Assembly: GCF_029894425.1 (NCBI RefSeq)
Contig: NZ_JARXYJ010000001.1
Coordinates: 7,522,501-7,586,500, forward strand
Origin: Streptomyces sp. SAI-127
Lineage (GTDB): Bacteria > Actinomycetota > Actinomycetes > Streptomycetales > Streptomycetaceae
Length of the DNA stretch: 64,000 nt
Direction: 5' to 3'
The translations under genes and the position numbers were made by a program. Within the stretch, counting starts at the first letter, position 1. Every line of letters begins with the position of its first letter. Below are positions 25,057 to 34,761 of this stretch, one piece after another. Below the pieces are notes generated by a model that did no database searches, was not told the DNA's origin, and saw nothing but the letters and a program-made list of their open reading frames with translations.

Positions 25057-25680
25057 TCAGGCCCTCGGCGCGCACCCCAGGACATGCGCCTTCACGATCT
25101 CCGGGATCCGCGGGTCCCGGCGCTTGAACGCCGCCACCAGCTCCTCGTGCTCCTCCGCGTACGACTGCTGGACCGTCCCCAGCCAGCGGATCGACAGAGC
25201 GGTGAAGACCTCGATGCCCAGGCCCTCCCAGGTGTGCAGCAGCACCGAGTTGCCGGCCGCCCGCACCAGCTCGCGGTGGAAACCCACCGTGTGCCGCACC
25301 TGCCCGGTGCCGTCCGAGTCGCGGTCGGCGTCGTAGAGCGCGGCGACATGCGGTTCCAGGGCCGAGCAGTCCTGCGCCAGCCGCTCCGCCGCCAGCTCCG
25401 CCGCGATGGCCTCCAGACCGGCCCGCACGGGGTAGCTCTCCTCCAGGTCGGCCGCCGTCAGATTCCGCACCCGTACGCCCTTGTTCGGCGCGGACTCGAT
25501 CAGCCGCAGCGACTCCAGCTCGCGCAGCGCCTCCCGCACCGGCGTCTGGCTGACCTCCAGCTCGGTCGCGATACGGCGCTCCACGATCCGCTCGCCCGGC
25601 TGCCAGCGCCCGCTGACGATCCCCTCCACGATGTGCTCGCGGATCTGTTCGCGCAGCGAGTGGACGACGGGCGCGGTCAT
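25057..25680 (-). CDS. GntR-family regulator (FadR/FCD type), 207 aa
   Basis: The N-terminal winged helix (VEGIVSGRWQPGERIVERRIA, then VSQTPVREALRELESLRLI) is followed by an all-helical FCD ligand domain with conserved Asp/His positions (YDADRDSD, VGFHRELVRAAGN). FCD regulators usually bind a small organic acid and repress. ATG 25680 has AAGGAG six bases upstream. It is on the same strand as aceE and 261 bases upstream of its start; that gap holds the palindromic aceE promoter. A role in controlling pyruvate dehydrogenase is a reasonable but untested inference. Confidence 0.9.
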   Translation of the reverse strand: MTAPVVHSLREQIREHIVEGIVSGRWQPGERIVERRIATELEVSQTPVREALRELESLRLIESAPNKGVRVRNLTAADLEESYPVRAGLEAIAAELAAERLAQDCSALEPHVAALYDADRDSDGTGQVRHTVGFHRELVRAAGNSVLLHTWEGLGIEVFTALSIRWLGTVQQSYAEEHEELVAAFKRRDPRIPEIVKAHVLGCAPRA

Positions 25681-25893
25681 GAGAGCTCCTTAAGGGCGTT
25701 TGACGTTTAGACAATAAGGCCGAGTGCCCGTCCGGGAGGGGCGCACGGGGGCGCTTTCATGCAGGTGAGACGAGGCTTACACGCTCCCAGCCGCACGACT
25801 TCTGTCAAGACACGGAACCCCACGGCTCTGAGAAGTGTCGCGTTCGTCAGGGGTTCCCGCGCGGGGCGCCCCCTCGCACCACAGGGGGACGGC

Positions 25894-26565
25894 ATGAACA
25901 TCGGGGGACAGCGCGGACTGGCGTTCGCGGCCGTGATCGGTGCGATCGTCGCCGTGACGGGCTGCGGTCAGTCGGCCACACGGGCGACGGCCGACGTGAC
26001 GCCGAGCAGTACCGAAGCGACCGAAACGATCACCAACATGGCGGGTGCGGTCCGGGGCGGCGGCGCCGCCTGCGTCTTCGTCAAGCCCGACGGGGCGCAG
26101 AAGTTCGGGCACGTCGGCTGGGGCTTCAAGCTCCCGGGCACCGGACGCTGGGTCTACGGCGCCGTCGAGAACCCCAGCGCCAAGCTCTACACCCCGCCGG
26201 GCGGCGACATCGGGGCCTGGCACGCGGAGGGATCGTACGACCGCATGCTCAGCGAGATGAGCACCGACGCCCACTATCCGGGCACCTCCGAACATCCCTA
26301 CAGCCGCTACCGCTGCACCAGGTCCTCGACCCACGACGTGAACAACGCCCGGGCCATGATCAGCGAGGTCGAGGCCCGCGGCTTCCTCGTCGGGGTCGAC
26401 CCGAAGACCGGGAAGCTCACCTCGCGGGACTGCCTGGACGCCACCTACGACGTCCTGAAGGCGTACCGGACGAAGCGGCTCACGCCCGCACCCAAGCTCT
26501 CCGTCCCCAACGTGTGGGTGGAGGAACTGTGGGGCTGGTCGGACAGGACGCTGACGCCCCGGTGA
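25894..26565 (+). CDS. Probable lipoprotein of unknown function, 223 aa
   Basis: ATG 25894 follows AGGGGGAC. The N-terminus is a lipoprotein signal with lipobox VTGC (LAFAAVIGAIVAVTGCGQS), so the protein is predicted to be lipid-anchored outside the membrane. The mature domain has ACVFVKPDG, FGHVGWGFKLPGTGRWVYGAVEN and a CxHDV-like region; the GHVGWGF text loosely resembles papain-like folds such as NlpC/P60, but I cannot identify the catalytic set. Cysteines near SRYRCTRSST and SRDCLDAT could form a disulfide. It is divergent from the GntR gene and converges on sucB. Confidence 0.75.
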   Translation: MNIGGQRGLAFAAVIGAIVAVTGCGQSATRATADVTPSSTEATETITNMAGAVRGGGAACVFVKPDGAQKFGHVGWGFKLPGTGRWVYGAVENPSAKLYTPPGGDIGAWHAEGSYDRMLSEMSTDAHYPGTSEHPYSRYRCTRSSTHDVNNARAMISEVEARGFLVGVDPKTGKLTSRDCLDATYDVLKAYRTKRLTPAPKLSVPNVWVEELWGWSDRTLTPR

Positions 26566-26569
26566 GACG

Positions 26570-26607
26570 ACGGTGCCCCGTCCGGAGAGCTCCGGACGGG
26601 GCACCGT
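26570..26607. terminator. Bidirectional terminator between the lipoprotein gene and sucB
   Basis: A perfect 18-bp inverted repeat (26570-26587 and 26590-26607) with almost no loop lies between convergent stop codons, so it probably ends both transcripts. Confidence 0.85.
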
Positions 26608-26624
26608 ACAGGCACTACTGAGGC

Positions 26625-28436
26625 TTACAGGCCGAGCTCGACCTCGAACTCGCCCGCCTCAAGGATCGCCTTGACCGCGGTCAGGTAACGGGCCGCGTCG
26701 GCGCCGTCCACCAGACGGTGGTCGTAGGAGAGGGTCAGGTAGGTCATGTCGCGGACGCCGATGACCGTGCCCTCCTCGGTCTCGATGACCGCCGGACGCT
26801 TGACCGTGGCACCGATACCGAGGATCGCGACCTGGCCCGGCGGCACGATGATCGTGTCGAAGAGCGCACCGCGCGAACCGGTGTTGGAGATGGTGAAGGT
26901 CGCGCCGGACAGCTCGTCGGGCGTGATCTTGTTCGCGCGGACCTTGCCCGCGAGCTCCGCCGTGGCCTTGGCGATGCCGGCGATGTTGAGGTCGCCCGCG
27001 TGCTTGATGACCGGGGTCATCAGGCCCTTCTCGGAGTCCACCGCGATACCGATGTTCTCGGTGTCGAAGTAGGTGATCGTGCCCTCGTCCACGTTGATCC
27101 GGGCGTTGACGGGCGCGTGCGCCTTCAGCGCCTGGGCCGCGGCCTTGACGAAGAACGGCATCGGGGAGAGCTTGACGCCCTCACGAGCCGCGAACCCGTC
27201 CTTGGCGCGGGCGCGCAGCTTCATCAGGCGGGTGACGTCGACCTCGACGACCGAGGACAGCTGCGCCTGCTCGTGCAGCGCCTTGACCATGTTGTCGCCG
27301 ATGACCTTGCGGATGCGCGGCATCTTGACGGTCTGGCCACGGAGGGGGGAGGCCTCCAGCGTCGGCGCCTTCTTGGCGGCGGGGGCAGCCGGGGCGGCAG
27401 CGGCGGGAGCCGGAGCGGCGGCGGCCTTCGCGGCCTCGGCGGCGGCGATGACGTCCTGCTTGCGGACCCGACCGCCGACGCCGGTGCCCTTGACGGCTGC
27501 CAGGTCGACGCCGTTCTCGGCGGCGAGCTTGCGCACCAGCGGGGTCACGTAGGCGCCGTCGTCACCGGAGGTCGCGGCGGGAGCCGGGGCCGGGGTGACC
27601 GGGGCGGGCGCCGGAGCCGGAGCGGCGGGCGCCGGGTCGGGAGCCGGAGCCGTCTGCTGCTGCGGGGCCGGAGCCGAGGGCGCCTGCGGGGCCGGAGCCG
27701 GAGCCGGAGCGGGCGCCGGAGCGGCGGGGGCCGGAGCGGGCGCCGGAGCCGGGGCGGGGGCCTCGGCGGCCGGGGCCGGAGCGGCGGGGGCCGGGGCAGC
27801 GGCCGGAGCCGCACCCGGGGCGCCGATGACGGCGAGCTTCGCGCCGACCTCGGCCGTCTCGTCCTCGCCGACCACGATCTCCAGCAGCACACCGGCGGCA
27901 GGCGACGGGATCTCGGTGTCGACCTTGTCGGTGGAGACCTCGAGCAGGGGCTCGTCCTCCGCGACCTCCTCGCCGACCTCCTTCAGCCACCGGGTGACGG
28001 TGCCCTCGGTGACGGACTCGCCCAGCGCGGGCAGGACGACGTCCGTGCCCTCGGCGGAGCCGCCGCCGGAAGCGGCCTCGGCGGTGGGAGCGGGCGCGGG
28101 GGCGGCCTGCTCGGTGGACGGAGCGGCCTGAGCCGGCTCCGGGGCGGGCTCGGCGACCGGCTCGGCGGCCGGTGCCGGGGCAGCGGCGGGGGCGCCGGTG
28201 CCGTCGTCGATCACGGCCAGCTCGGCGCCGACCTCGACCGTCTCGTCCTCGGCGACCTTGATGGAGGCCAGGATGCCCGCGGCGGGGGAGGGGATCTCGG
28301 TGTCGACCTTGTCGGTCGACACCTCGAGCAGCGGCTCGTCGGCCTCTACACGCTCACCCTCGGCCTTCAGCCAGCGGGTGACGGTGCCCTCGGTGACGCT
28401 CTCGCCGAGCGCCGGAAGGGTTACGGAAACCGCCAT
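26625..28436 (-). CDS. sucB: Dihydrolipoamide succinyltransferase E2
   Basis: The 603-residue E2 protein has two lipoyl domains, each with the [15 protein letters not shown] motif whose lysine is lipoylated (about residue 43, and again about residue 168). Long Ala/Pro linkers separate them, then a peripheral-subunit-binding domain ([17 protein letters not shown], near 302-338) and the catalytic acyltransferase domain (from about 370) with the active-site DHRLVDGAD motif. ATG 28436 has GGAG upstream. It forms part of the 2-oxoglutarate or pyruvate dehydrogenase machinery; in actinobacteria the two complexes share components, so assignment to one complex is uncertain. lpdA lies 61 bases upstream on the same strand. 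Confidence 0.95.
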   Translation of the reverse strand: MAVSVTLPALGESVTEGTVTRWLKAEGERVEADEPLLEVSTDKVDTEIPSPAAGILASIKVAEDETVEVGAELAVIDDGTGAPAAAPAPAAEPVAEPAPEPAQAAPSTEQAAPAPAPTAEAASGGGSAEGTDVVLPALGESVTEGTVTRWLKEVGEEVAEDEPLLEVSTDKVDTEIPSPAAGVLLEIVVGEDETAEVGAKLAVIGAPGAAPAAAPAPAAPAPAAEAPAPAPAPAPAPAAPAPAPAPAPAPQAPSAPAPQQQTAPAPDPAPAAPAPAPAPVTPAPAPAATSGDDGAYVTPLVRKLAAENGVDLAAVKGTGVGGRVRKQDVIAAAEAAKAAAAPAPAAAAPAAPAAKKAPTLEASPLRGQTVKMPRIRKVIGDNMVKALHEQAQLSSVVEVDVTRLMKLRARAKDGFAAREGVKLSPMPFFVKAAAQALKAHAPVNARINVDEGTITYFDTENIGIAVDSEKGLMTPVIKHAGDLNIAGIAKATAELAGKVRANKITPDELSGATFTISNTGSRGALFDTIIVPPGQVAILGIGATVKRPAVIETEEGTVIGVRDMTYLTLSYDHRLVDGADAARYLTAVKAILEAGEFEVELGL

Positions 28437-28497
28437 GGTTTCGGTTGCTCCTTACGAATTGCGGAAGTCTGTGATCGTCGCTTCGTCGACCGAGGGA

Positions 28498-29886
28498 TCA
28501 GTCGTGTGCGTGCAGCGGCTTGCCCGCAAGGGCCAGGTGCGCCTCGCCGAGCGCCTCGCTCTGCGTCGGGTGGGCGTGGATGAGCTGGGCGACCTCGGCC
28601 GGCAGCGCCTCCCAGTTGTAGATCAGCTGGGCCTCGCCGACCTGCTCGCCCATGCGGTCGCCGACCATGTGGACGCCGACCACGGCACCGTCCTTCACCT
28701 GGACGAGCTTGATCTCGCCCGCGGTGTTGAGGATCTTGCTCTTGCCGTTGCCCGCGAGGTTGTACTTCAGAGCGACGACCTTGTCCGCGCCGTAGATCTC
28801 CTTGGCCTTGGCCTCGGTGATGCCCACGGAGGCGACCTCGGGGTGGCAGTAGGTCACCCGCGGGACGCCGTCGTAGTCGATCGGAACGGTCTTGAGACCG
28901 GCCAGACGCTCCGCGACCAGGATGCCCTCGGCGAAGCCGACGTGCGCGAGCTGGAGCGTGGGGACCAGGTCTCCGACGGCGGAGATGGTCGGGACGTTGG
29001 TGCGCATGTACTCGTCGACCAGGACGTAGCCGCGGTCCATCGCGACGCCCTGCTCCTCGTAGCCGAGACCGGCGGAGACGGGCCCGCGGCCGACGGCCAC
29101 CAGCAGCACCTCGGCCTCGAACTCCTTGCCGTCGGCGAGGGTGACCTTGACGCCGTCCTGGGTGTACTCGGCCTTCTGGAAGAAGGTGCCCAGGTTGAAC
29201 TTGATGCCGCGCTTGCGGAACGCGCGCTCGAGCAGCTTGGAGGAGTTCTCGTCCTCGAGCGGGGCGAGGTGCTTGAGCCCCTCGATGATCGTGATCTCAG
29301 ACCCGAAGGACTTCCACGCGGAGGCGAACTCGACCCCGATGACACCGCCGCCCAGGATGATCGCGGACTTCGGTACGCGGTCCAGGACGAGGGCGTGGTC
29401 CGAGGAGATGATGCGGTTGCCGTCGATCTCCAGGCCCGGCAGCGACTTCGGCACGGAGCCGGTCGCGAGGAGCACGTGGCGGCCTTGGATGCGCTGGCCG
29501 TTGACGTCGACGGAGGTCGGCGACGACAGCCGGCCCTCGCCCTCGATGTAGTGGACCTTCCGGGAGGCGACGAGCCCCTGGAGGCCCTTGTACAGGCCGG
29601 CGACCACGCCGTCCTTGTACTTGTGCACCCCGGCGATGTCGATGCCCTCGAAGGTGGTCTTCACGCCGAACTGCTCGCTCTCGCGGGCCTGGTCGGCGAT
29701 CTCGCCCGCGTGCAGCAGGGCCTTGGTGGGGATGCATCCCCGGTGCAGGCAGGTACCGCCGACCTTGTCCTTCTCGATCAGGGCGACGTCAAGCCCCAGC
29801 TGAGCCCCGCGCAGGGCCGCGGCGTAACCGCCACTACCACCGCCGAGGATCACTAGGTCGAAAACGGTGCTGGCGTCGTTCGCCAC
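28498..29886 (-). CDS. lpdA: Dihydrolipoyl dehydrogenase E3
   Basis: The 462-residue flavoprotein reoxidises dihydrolipoamide on the E2 components using NAD+. It has the FAD-binding GGGSGGYAAALRGAQLG motif (about 14-30), the redox disulfide GGTCLHRGCIPTK, a second dinucleotide fold (ILGGGVIGVEFASAW) and the catalytic His-Glu pair near the C-terminus (HAHPTQSEALGEAHL). GTG 29886 is seven bases after GGAGG; the longer upstream frame lacks a ribosome site. It heads a lpdA-sucB unit. It is 46 bases shorter than the open frame, which extends to 30063. Confidence 0.97.
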   Translation of the reverse strand: MANDASTVFDLVILGGGSGGYAAALRGAQLGLDVALIEKDKVGGTCLHRGCIPTKALLHAGEIADQARESEQFGVKTTFEGIDIAGVHKYKDGVVAGLYKGLQGLVASRKVHYIEGEGRLSSPTSVDVNGQRIQGRHVLLATGSVPKSLPGLEIDGNRIISSDHALVLDRVPKSAIILGGGVIGVEFASAWKSFGSEITIIEGLKHLAPLEDENSSKLLERAFRKRGIKFNLGTFFQKAEYTQDGVKVTLADGKEFEAEVLLVAVGRGPVSAGLGYEEQGVAMDRGYVLVDEYMRTNVPTISAVGDLVPTLQLAHVGFAEGILVAERLAGLKTVPIDYDGVPRVTYCHPEVASVGITEAKAKEIYGADKVVALKYNLAGNGKSKILNTAGEIKLVQVKDGAVVGVHMVGDRMGEQVGEAQLIYNWEALPAEVAQLIHAHPTQSEALGEAHLALAGKPLHAHD

Positions 29887-30201
29887 GTCACGTCCTCCAT
29901 GCATGTGCGCCGTACGCCGGTCTCCAGTGACCGCGCGGCGGCTGGTGTCCGGCCGCTCTTTCTTCGGCCCTGTGGTGGGGGCCCTGTCCTGCCGAGCCCC
30001 ATCTTCGCACTTGTCAGCCCTGAACGAGACGCCGGGCCGGGGTGTGAGACACCACACGCTCACATGAGAACGAGGGCCACGGTGAGACGCCTGAAGGGGC
30101 GCGGGGCTGTATCGGTATGCGGCTCCGCCGCGCGGGCGCGACGAGCCACAACGGGCCCGCAGCCGCCCACGCCCCTCAGGGACCGAGCTATTGGGCGAAC
30201 A
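29887..30201. other. 315-base intergenic region between lpdA and pepA
   Basis: No supported gene. The lpdA promoter must lie in the part near 29890-30060, read on the minus strand. The part near 30096-30176 is a dispersed GC-rich repeat (copy B). The ~25 bases next to pepA (30177-30201) hold no clear terminator. Confidence 0.6.
30096..30176. repeat. Dispersed intergenic repeat, copy B
   Basis: Starts GGGGCGCGGGG and contains the CCGCCGCGcggGCGCGACGAGCC-type core (core split here as CCGCCGCG and GCGCGACGAGCC). The 30 bases at 30138-30167 match 56368-56397 (copy D) with two mismatches. The family lies between genes in several places here (copies A, B, C, D). Confidence 0.65.
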
Positions 30202-31737
30202 TCACCCCAGGTCACCCGAGGCGGTCAACTCGGCGAGCCGCACCAGCGTCCGCACCGCAGACCCCGTCCCGCCCTTCGGCGTGTACCCGAACGGCCCGCC
30301 GTCGTTGAACGCGGGACCCGCGATGTCGAGGTGCGCCCAGGTGATCCCCTCACCCACGAACTCCCGCAGGAAGAGCCCGGCGACCAGCCCACCGCCCATC
30401 CGCTCACCCATGTTCGCGATGTCGGCGGTGGGAGAGTCCATCCCCTTGCGCAGGTGCTCCGGCAGCGGCATCGGCCAGGCAGGCTCCCCGACCTCCTCGG
30501 CGGCCTCGTACACCGCGGAGCGGAACGCGTCGTCGTTGGCCATGATCCCGAACGTCCGGCTGCCGAGCGCCAGCATCATCGCGCCGGTGAGGGTGGCGAC
30601 GTCCACGATGGCGTCCGGCTTCTCCTGGGACGCCGCCCAGAGAGCGTCCGCGAGGACGAGCCGCCCCTCCGCGTCGGTGTTGAGCACCTCCACGGTCTTG
30701 CCGCTGTACATCCGCAGCACGTCACCGGGGCGCGTGGCCGACCCCGAGGGCATGTTCTCGGCGAGCGCCAGCCACCCGGTGACGTTGACCTCGAGGCCCA
30801 GACGCGCGGCCGAGACCACGGCCGCGAAGACCGCCGCCGCCCCGCTCATGTCGCACTTCATCGTCTCGTTGTGACCCGCCGGCTTCAGCGAGATGCCGCC
30901 CGAGTCGTACGTGATCCCCTTGCCGACCAGTGCGAGGTGCTTCTTCGCCTTGGACGAGGTGTACGACAGCTTCACCAGCCGCGGCCCCGACGCCGACCCG
31001 GCGCCGACGCCGAGGATGCCGCCGTAGCCGCCCTTCTCCAGCGCCTTCACGTCGAGCACCTGCACCTTGAGGCCGTGCTCCTTGCCCGCGGCCTGCACGA
31101 TCGAGGCGAACACCTCGGGGTTCAGGTCGTTCGGCGGCATGTTGATGAGGTCGCGCGCGCGGTTGAGCTCCTCGGCGACCGCGGTGGCCCGGGAGAGCGC
31201 GGCCTTGTACGCGGCGTCCCGCGGCTTGCCGCCCAGCAGCGCGGCCTCGGCCAGCGGAGCCTGGCCGTTCTTCGCCTTGGCGTCGTTTTTCGAAGGCGCA
31301 TTCTCCTTGTAGGTGGTGAAGGAGTACGCCCCGAGCAGCACGCCCTCGGCGACCGCGCCGAGGTCGGCGGCGTCGCCGAGCGGCAGCACGAACACGGCCT
31401 TCTTCGAGCCGGCCAGCGTGCGGGCGGCGACACCGGCGGCCTTGCGCAGTGCCTCCGGGTCGAAGGAGGAGTCCTTCTCGGGCTCGGCGCCCAGGCCCAC
31501 GGCCACCACGAGCGGCGACTTGATGCCGGAGGGCGCCGGCAGCTTCGTCACCTCGCCCTCGGCGCCGGAGGCACCGAGGGTCTCCAGGACGCCGGCGAGC
31601 CTGCCGTCGTAGGCCTTGTCCACGGATTCGGCGCCCGGCGCCACTACCGGGCCCTTCGCGCCCTTGGCGACACCGATCACGATCGCGTCGGCCCGCAGGC
31701 CGGGCGCCGCGGAGGTGCTGAGAGTGAGAGCAGTCAC
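30202..31737 (-). CDS. pepA: Leucyl aminopeptidase (M17)
   Basis: A 511-residue cytosolic aminopeptidase that removes N-terminal residues with two metal ions. The family signature NTDAEGRL (NTDAEGRLVLADAL) is present, as are the metal-binding lysine/aspartate texts LVGKGITYDSGGISLKP and MKCDMSGAA. GTG 31737 is preferred because homology starts at VTALTLSTSAAP; an upstream frame to 31830 adds residues with no resemblance. The ribosome site is weak (GGAAG about 15 bases upstream). It is on the same strand as lpdA but separated by 315 bases. It is divergent from a lipoprotein gene at 31967. Confidence 0.96.
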   Translation of the reverse strand: MTALTLSTSAAPGLRADAIVIGVAKGAKGPVVAPGAESVDKAYDGRLAGVLETLGASGAEGEVTKLPAPSGIKSPLVVAVGLGAEPEKDSSFDPEALRKAAGVAARTLAGSKKAVFVLPLGDAADLGAVAEGVLLGAYSFTTYKENAPSKNDAKAKNGQAPLAEAALLGGKPRDAAYKAALSRATAVAEELNRARDLINMPPNDLNPEVFASIVQAAGKEHGLKVQVLDVKALEKGGYGGILGVGAGSASGPRLVKLSYTSSKAKKHLALVGKGITYDSGGISLKPAGHNETMKCDMSGAAAVFAAVVSAARLGLEVNVTGWLALAENMPSGSATRPGDVLRMYSGKTVEVLNTDAEGRLVLADALWAASQEKPDAIVDVATLTGAMMLALGSRTFGIMANDDAFRSAVYEAAEEVGEPAWPMPLPEHLRKGMDSPTADIANMGERMGGGLVAGLFLREFVGEGITWAHLDIAGPAFNDGGPFGYTPKGGTGSAVRTLVRLAELTASGDLG

Positions 31738-31966
31738 GGTGGTGAATTCTCGCTTCCGATGTGAAGTTGCGTGGGTCGAGCGGGTGGGTCGACCGGGCCC
31801 GACGGCCGACCCTATTTCGTGTCCGAGCACGGGTCCCGATCGGGGCCTTCACCCCTGTCGGCGACCACCCGGGACGAGCCTACGCTCGGGTCGGCCGAGC
31901 GTACCTCCGGCTGCGGCACACGAGATCATCCCTGGGTACGCCGTCGCACTGTCTGGAGCCCGTCCG

Positions 31967-32746
31967 TTGAAGCGCCCTCTCCTGCTCGTCACCCTGCTCG
32001 TTCTGGTGACGGGATGCTCGACCGCCCCCGACTCCGCGTCCGGAGAATCCCGTTGGCGGCCCCGCCCCGGTGTCGCCTGGCAGTGGCAGCTGACCGGCCG
32101 TGTCGACACGTCCGTGGACGTGCCGGTGTACGACATCGACGGCTTCGACCAGTCCGAGGCGGTGGTGTCGTCCCTGCACCGCAAGGGCCGCAAGGTCATC
32201 TGCTACCTCTCCACCGGCGCGTGGGAGGACTGGCGCCCCGACGCCGGCAAGTTCCCCGAGTCGGTGATCGGGCGCGGCAACGGCTGGGAGGGGGAGCGCT
32301 GGCTCGACATCCGCGCCACGGACGCCCTGGAACCGCTGATGGCGGACCGCCTCGACATGTGCCGCGAGAAGGGCTTCGACGCGGTGGAGCCGGACAACAT
32401 GGACGGCTACAAGAACCGCACGGGCTTCGCACTGACGGCGGCGGACCAGCTCCGCTACAACCGCCTGATCGCCGAAATGGCCCACGACCGCGGGCTGTCG
32501 GTCGGCCTGAAGAACGACCTCGACCAGATCCCGGAGCTGGTGGCGGACTTCGACTTCGCGGTCAACGAGCAGTGCGCGCAGTACGCCGAGTGCGCGGACA
32601 TGGAGCCGTTCATCAAGGCGGACAAGGCGGTCTTCCACGTCGAGTACGAGCTGCCCACCAGCCGCTTCTGCGCCGAGTCCCGGCGGCTGAAGCTGAGTTC
32701 GATGCTGAAGAAGTACGAGCTCGGGGTGTGGCGCGAGGCCTGTTAG
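31967..32746 (+). CDS. Lipoprotein with GH114 (endo-alpha-1,4-polygalactosaminidase-like) domain
   Basis: The 259-residue protein has a short lipoprotein signal with lipobox LVTGCS and a GH114/DUF297-type domain: WQWQLTGRVDTSVDVPVYDID, ICYLSTGAWEDWRPD and FDAVEPDNMDGY. The acidic residues in the last two motifs are the probable catalytic carboxylates of this TIM-barrel family. It should act outside the cell on a galactosamine-containing polymer, but the family is poorly characterised. I chose TTG 31967, with GGAG eight bases upstream; no in-frame ATG or GTG lies near the signal peptide. Its last four bases overlap the end of cobS on the opposite strand. Confidence 0.8.
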   Translation: MKRPLLLVTLLVLVTGCSTAPDSASGESRWRPRPGVAWQWQLTGRVDTSVDVPVYDIDGFDQSEAVVSSLHRKGRKVICYLSTGAWEDWRPDAGKFPESVIGRGNGWEGERWLDIRATDALEPLMADRLDMCREKGFDAVEPDNMDGYKNRTGFALTAADQLRYNRLIAEMAHDRGLSVGLKNDLDQIPELVADFDFAVNEQCAQYAECADMEPFIKADKAVFHVEYELPTSRFCAESRRLKLSSMLKKYELGVWREAC

Positions 32747-33525
32747 AAGTTCATCGACAGGATCACCAGGGCCGCCGTCGCCGCGGTCTCCGCCAGCCCG
32801 CCGAACACGTCCCCGGTCACCCCGCCGAAGCGGCGCGTGCAGTGCCGCAGGAGAAGCTCGGCCGCTCCCACGGCGGCGGCGACCGCGAGGACCGCGCGGA
32901 CGATGTCGTACGACCCGAGGAGCGCACCCGCTCCGGCCGCGCCCAGCGTCACCGCGACGGCCACCGGTATCGCACCTCGTACGGGGACCACCCCCGCCAC
33001 CGCGGCCCCCAGTCCCTCCGGCCTGGCCGGCGGGACCCCGGCGCGGGCCGCCAGCGTCAGGACCAGCCGCGCGGCCGTCGCCGAGACCACGGCCGCCGTC
33101 GCACCCCGCGCCCACGAGTCGCCGTACATCTGCGACAGCGCGGCCACCTGAGCGAGCAGTACGAAGACGAGGGTGATCACCCCGAACGGTCCGATGTCCG
33201 ACTGCTTCATGATCCGCAGGGCGTCCTCGGCGGGCTTGCCGCTGCCCAGGCCGTCGGCGGTGTCCGCGAGGCCGTCGAGGTGCAGGCCCCGCGTGAGGAC
33301 CGCCGGTACGGCGACGGTGGCGACCGCGGCGAGCAGTGCGGAGGAACCCAGGGCCAGGAGCAGGAGGCCCAGCGCGGCCGACACACCCCCCAGTGCCACC
33401 CCGACCAGCGGAGCGCACAGCATTCCGCCGCGTGCCGCCTCCCGGTCCCAGCGGGTCACCTTCACGGGGAGCACGCTGAGCGTGCCGAAGGCGAAGCGGA
33501 GACCGTCGAGCGGGGGCGGGGTCAT
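32743..33525 (-). CDS. cobS: Adenosylcobinamide-GDP ribazoletransferase
   Basis: CobS joins adenosylcobinamide-GDP to alpha-ribazole (phosphate) in the last step of cobalamin assembly, in the membrane. The 260-residue protein begins MTPPPLDGLRFAFGTLSVLPV, then RGMLCAP-like text and HLDGLADTADGL with KQSDIGPFGV, the acidic metal/substrate region of the family, and has several membrane segments. The start is either ATG 33525 or GTG 33531, two codons apart; I took the ATG. No clear ribosome site is visible. It is separated from cobT and cobU by unrelated genes but the three are within 8 kb. Confidence 0.92.
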   Translation of the reverse strand: MTPPPLDGLRFAFGTLSVLPVKVTRWDREAARGGMLCAPLVGVALGGVSAALGLLLLALGSSALLAAVATVAVPAVLTRGLHLDGLADTADGLGSGKPAEDALRIMKQSDIGPFGVITLVFVLLAQVAALSQMYGDSWARGATAAVVSATAARLVLTLAARAGVPPARPEGLGAAVAGVVPVRGAIPVAVAVTLGAAGAGALLGSYDIVRAVLAVAAAVGAAELLLRHCTRRFGGVTGDVFGGLAETAATAALVILSMNF

Positions 33526-33599
33526 GGACACGTCGGCAGGGTAGCCCGGACGCCGTGGCCGCCGGGCGGCCCACCCCTGCCGGTCGGAGACTGGGGAAC

Positions 33600-34358
33600 A
33601 TGGGTCACTGGCTGGAGCGCAACATCGTGGAACCGGGCAAGCTGCCGTTGCTCCTCGCCCTGACCGCGTTCGTACTGACCTTCCTGATCACGCGGGTCAT
33701 CACCCGGCTCATCCGGGCGGGCAAGGGTCCCTTCGGCAACGTCAGCACCGGAGGGGTGCACATCCACCACGTGGTGCCCGGAGTCGTCCTCACCGTCGTC
33801 GGCGGCTTCGGCGCGGTCGCGAGCGGGCGGAACGGCTTCGTGGCGGGGCTGTGCGCGGTGGTCTTCGGCATGGGCGCGGGTCTGGTGCTGGACGAGTTCG
33901 CGCTGATCCTGCATCTCGACGACGTCTACTGGACCGAGGAGGGCCGCAAGAGTGTCGAGGTCGTCGTCCTCACCGCGGCGCTCGTCGGCCTGATGCTCGC
34001 GGGATTCTCGCCGTTCGGTGTCAACGACGTGACGCAGGAGGAGGCCCAGGACCGCGGCGGCGTGATCAGCAGCGTCGTGGTCAACTTCCTCTTCGCGATG
34101 CTCGTCCTGTTCAAGGGCAAGACCCGGATGGCGATCTTCAGCGTGATCGTCCCGCTCGTCGGCCTGATCGGTGTCATCCGCCTGGCCCGCCCGGGTTCCC
34201 CCTGGGCCCGGCGCTTCTACCGCCGCCGCCCGCGCGCCCGCGCCCGGGCCACCCTGCGCGCCTACCACCGCGACAAGCGCTGGTCGGGCCCCCGCCGCAA
34301 GTTCCAGGACCTGATCGGCGGCAAACCGGACCCGACCCCGTCGCTGGAACGCCGCTGA
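33600..34358 (+). CDS. Conserved multi-pass membrane protein, 252 aa
   Basis: ATG 33600 follows CTGGGGAAC, a weak ribosome site. The protein has about five hydrophobic segments (for example KLPLLLALTAFVLTFLITRV at 14-33), a conserved GGVHIHHVVPG motif after the first, and a basic Arg-rich C-terminal tail (ARRFYRRRPRARARA). It resembles a family of streptomycete membrane proteins of unknown function. It is divergent from cobS, 74 bases away. Directly downstream lies the decayed synthase fragment (34431-34761). Confidence 0.8.
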   Translation: MGHWLERNIVEPGKLPLLLALTAFVLTFLITRVITRLIRAGKGPFGNVSTGGVHIHHVVPGVVLTVVGGFGAVASGRNGFVAGLCAVVFGMGAGLVLDEFALILHLDDVYWTEEGRKSVEVVVLTAALVGLMLAGFSPFGVNDVTQEEAQDRGGVISSVVVNFLFAMLVLFKGKTRMAIFSVIVPLVGLIGVIRLARPGSPWARRFYRRRPRARARATLRAYHRDKRWSGPRRKFQDLIGGKPDPTPSLERR

Positions 34359-34430
34359 CGCGCCGCGGGGATCTTGGTCAGTGGTGAGGGGCGGTCGGCG
34401 TCCATGCCGGTTTCCGGGGCCTGGGCCGCA

Positions 34431-34761
34431 CGCGCTGCGCGGGGAGAAGAGCGTCGTCCGGTCGCCGTCCTCCGGCGATCCGACGGCGGCCACCCGGAGG
34501 CCTGGCTGGGGGCGATCGAGCTGTGGCTCGCCGGGGCGCGGGCGCACGGGTGGCTGCCGGCGGTGATGGGCGCGGGTGAGGACGCGGGGACGGCGTCCGC
34601 GGCGGTGCTCGGCTCAGGGTTCGCCGGGCGGCAGCCCCGCGACCCGGAGGCCTGGCTGGGGGCGATCGAGCTGTGGCTCGCCGGGGCGCGGGCGCACGGG
34701 TGGCTGCCGGCGGTGATGGGCGCGGGTGAGGACGCCGGGACGGTGTACGCGTCGGTGCCCG
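34431..34761 (+). pseudogene. Decayed, tandemly duplicated fragment of the lysyl-PG synthase-like gene
   Basis: The plus strand here matches the coding sense of the gene at 35465-37231, which is on the minus strand. 34431-34475 resembles the segment around 36401-36436 (GAGAAGAGCGTCGTC is shared). The gene's next ~50 bases are then missing, and 34480-34585 continues with the segment complementary to 36221-36330, encoding DPEAWLGAIELWLAGARAHG against DPEAWPGAIGPWLAEARAHG in the intact protein. The latter segment then occurs a second time at 34642-34735. It has no start, membrane part or catalytic end and cannot be a functional gene. It is inverted with respect to its parent and directly beside its operon. 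Confidence 0.8.
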
